Shown in pieces: positions 7,022 through 8,751 of a DNA stretch of 8,751 bases (the stretch's first letter is position 1; every line of letters starts with the position of its first letter). Below the pieces are notes generated by a model. It saw only the letters and a list, made by a program, of their open reading frames with translations, was not told the origin of the DNA and did not search any database. The stretch spans positions 1 through 8,751 of the forward strand of contig LXTK01000090.1 of assembly GCA_001643475.1 (NCBI GenBank), given 5' to 3'. Both the position numbers and the translations under genes were made by a program. The DNA is from Proteobacteria bacterium SPGG2. GTDB taxonomy: Bacteria > Pseudomonadota > Gammaproteobacteria > Acidiferrobacterales > SPGG2.

Positions 7022-7026
7022 GGAGG
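7022..7026 (+). promoter_or_regulatory. Ribosome binding site GGAGG of the acetolactate synthase gene
   Basis: GGAGG is followed by five bases and then GTG at 7032. This strong site selects the GTG over later in-frame GTG codons at 7047 and 7053, which have no comparable site in front of them. Confidence 0.75.
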
Positions 7027-7031
7027 CGGTT

Positions 7032-8751
7032 GTGGCACTGTCGCAGGTGAATGTGGAATTGACAGGGGCGGACATTATCTGTCGCTGCCTGCAGGATGAA
7101 GGGGTTGAGTACATCTTCGGCTATCCGGGTGGTGCGGCGCTGCACATTTATGACGCTGTTTTCAGACAGGACAAGGTCAAACATATCCTGGTACGCCATG
7201 AGCAAGGCGCGGCGCATGCTGCCGATGGCTACGCTCGCGCCACTGGCAAACCAGGCGTAGTGCTCGTAACGTCTGGACCAGGTATTACCAATACGATCAC
7301 CGGCATCGCCACCGCCCATATGGACTCTATCCCTATGGTGGTTATCAGCGGTCAGGTGCCGAGCCACCTTATAGGCAACGACGCCTTCCAGGAGGTCGAT
7401 GCCGTCGGTATTACCCGCCCCTGTGTCAAGCACAATTTTCTCGTTCGCGACGTGAAAGACTTGGCCATGACGATTAAGAAGGCCTTTTATATTGCGACCA
7501 CCGGGCGCCCCGGTCCGGTGCATATTGATATTCCCAAGGATGTGACTGCCAACAAGACGACCTATGTCTACCCGAAGACGGTCAACATGCGGTCGTATAA
7601 CCCCGTCACTCGCGGCCACCCCAGACAAATCAAGAAGGCGGCGGAGCTCATACTCTCTGCCAAACGTCCCATGATCTATACCGGTGGTGGGGTCATCTTA
7701 TGCGATGCCTCTGAGCCCTTACGGGAGCTTGTACGAACCCTGGGCTATCCGTGCACGAACACATTGATGGGGCTGGGCGCATATCCCGCTACCGATCCAT
7801 TATTTGTTGGCATGCTGGGTATGCATGGCACCTATGAAGCAAATATGGCCATGCACGAGTGTGATGTGTTGATTGCCATCGGCGCCCGCTTCGATGATCG
7901 CATTACCGGTGATCTGAACAAGTTCTGCCCGCACGCACGTATTGTCCACGTAGATATCGACCCATCGCAGATCTCCAAGAATGTGCCGACACATCTGCCT
8001 ATCGTCGGCGATGCCGGCAAGGTGATGATCGAGCTTACGGCGGCGATCAAGGCATCCGATCGCACGCCCGACAAAGATGCCATCAAGGCCTGGTGGAAAC
8101 AGATCCAGGCCTGGCAGGCGGTCGATTGCCTGGCCTATAACCGCAAAAGCAAGGTCATCAAGCCGCAGCATGTGCTGCAAACGCTCTATGAAGTCACCGA
8201 TGGCGATGCCTTTGTGACCTCCGACGTGGGTCAGCATCAGATGTGGGCCGCACAGTTCTATAAATTCGATAAGCCCCGTCGCTGGATTAACTCTGGGGGT
8301 TTGGGAACCATGGGATTCGGTATGCCGGCAGCGATGGGCGTACAGTTCGCCTATCCGGATTCCACCGTTGTCTGCGTGACCGGCGAAGCCAGTATTCTCA
8401 TGTGTATCCAGGAGCTTTCTACCTGTAAGCAATACGATCTGCCGCTTAAGATCATTAACCTAAACAATCGTTACATGGGTATGGTCAGGCAATGGCAGGA
8501 ATTCTTCTATGATCGCCGGTACTCCCACACCTACATGGATGCGCTGCCAGACTTCAAGAAACTGGCAGAAGCCTATGGTCATGTAGGGATGACGATCGAA
8601 AAGCCGGGTGACGTAGAAGGGGCTTTGCGAGAGGGCATTGGTATGAAGGACAGGCTGGTGTTTATGGACTTCATTACTGATCAGACAGAAAACGTCTACC
8701 CGATGATTGCGGCTGGTAGCGGCCACCACGAGATGCACCTAGCGCCATCAC
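7032..8751 (+). CDS. ilvB: Acetolactate (acetohydroxyacid) synthase large subunit, 3' end cut by the window
   Basis: This is the catalytic subunit of AHAS. It condenses pyruvate with pyruvate or 2-oxobutyrate to form acetolactate or acetohydroxybutyrate, the first common step of valine, leucine and isoleucine synthesis, using ThDP, magnesium and FAD. The GTG at 7032 opens 573 whole codons with no stop, close to the family length (about 575), so only a few C-terminal residues should be missing. Visible motifs: FGYPGGAAL (29-37), catalytic Glu57 in VRHEQGAAHAADGYAR, TSGPGITN, GRPGPVHIDIPKD, GARFDDRITG, HVDIDPSQI, SDVGQHQMWAAQ, and NSGGLGTMGFGMPAA. The ThDP/metal motif is GEASILM (451-457) to NLNN (476-479) instead of the usual GDGSIQM. 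The residues LNNRYMGMVRQWQEFFY are of the proteobacterial IlvB/IlvI type, so the symbol could equally be ilvI. The small subunit gene (ilvN/ilvH) would be expected next, outside the window. Confidence 0.97.
   Translation, partial: MALSQVNVELTGADIICRCLQDEGVEYIFGYPGGAALHIYDAVFRQDKVKHILVRHEQGAAHAADGYARATGKPGVVLVTSGPGITNTITGIATAHMDSIPMVVISGQVPSHLIGNDAFQEVDAVGITRPCVKHNFLVRDVKDLAMTIKKAFYIATTGRPGPVHIDIPKDVTANKTTYVYPKTVNMRSYNPVTRGHPRQIKKAAELILSAKRPMIYTGGGVILCDASEPLRELVRTLGYPCTNTLMGLGAYPATDPLFVGMLGMHGTYEANMAMHECDVLIAIGARFDDRITGDLNKFCPHARIVHVDIDPSQISKNVPTHLPIVGDAGKVMIELTAAIKASDRTPDKDAIKAWWKQIQAWQAVDCLAYNRKSKVIKPQHVLQTLYEVTDGDAFVTSDVGQHQMWAAQFYKFDKPRRWINSGGLGTMGFGMPAAMGVQFAYPDSTVVCVTGEASILMCIQELSTCKQYDLPLKIINLNNRYMGMVRQWQEFFYDRRYSHTYMDALPDFKKLAEAYGHVGMTIEKPGDVEGALREGIGMKDRLVFMDFITDQTENVYPMIAAGSGHHEMHLAPS

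Noticed and set aside
6991..7050. 19-residue frame with ATG, containing Val/Leu codons, as an ivbL-like leader peptide
   Set aside because: It overlaps the hairpin, the T-run and the start of the main gene, has poor ribosome binding, and its Leu and Phe codons come from the T-rich run. It does not have the layout of a classical attenuation leader; kept only as a remark under the leader finding.
6951..7628. Long minus-strand open frame opposite the acetolactate synthase gene
   Set aside because: It is the antisense shadow of the real gene, whose plus-strand translation matches AHAS throughout. The same applies to the minus-strand frames at 7800-8432 and 8460-8738.

Overview
This looks like an ordinary chromosomal housekeeping segment of a gammaproteobacterium with moderately GC-rich DNA. 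Six of the seven proteins are easily recognised by family motifs: PurF, MetZ, LpxH, a PpiB-type cyclophilin, CysS and the acetolactate synthase large subunit. The seventh is a MOFRL-type glycerate kinase. LpxH implies a Gram-negative cell that makes lipid A. The purF-metZ pair and the cysS / ppiB-lpxH divergent block are arrangements known from gammaproteobacteria (the first from Pseudomonas, the second from E. coli and Pseudomonas). I cannot name the species. There is no sign of a transposase, integrase, tRNA, rRNA, CRISPR array or phage gene.

Layout. At 2-3917 (+) a tightly packed unit runs purF (5' end cut by the window edge), metZ, then a glycerate 2-kinase gene that overlaps metZ by 14 bases. 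It meets lpxH tail to tail with only 4 bases between the stop codons. At 3922-5199 (-) ppiB and lpxH form a two-gene unit, ppiB first. At 5411-6868 (+) lies cysS, divergent from ppiB across about 210 bases, and followed by a good intrinsic terminator (6894-6924). A promoter-like site (6938-6965) and a short leader containing a small hairpin and a T-rich run then precede the acetolactate synthase gene. That gene runs off the right edge within a few codons of its expected end.

Functions. The window covers the committed step of purine synthesis (PurF), homocysteine formation by direct sulfhydrylation (MetZ), entry of glycerate into lower glycolysis, a lipid A step (LpxH), proline isomerisation in protein folding (PpiB), cysteine charging of tRNA (CysS) and the first step of branched-chain amino acid synthesis (AHAS).

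I found no undescribed system. The points most worth a second look are: the apparent CTG start codon of ppiB behind a GGAGG ribosome binding site; the hairpin plus T-run in the acetolactate synthase leader, a possible attenuator; a perfect 12-base inverted repeat inside the glycerate kinase gene; and a changed cofactor motif in the acetolactate synthase.
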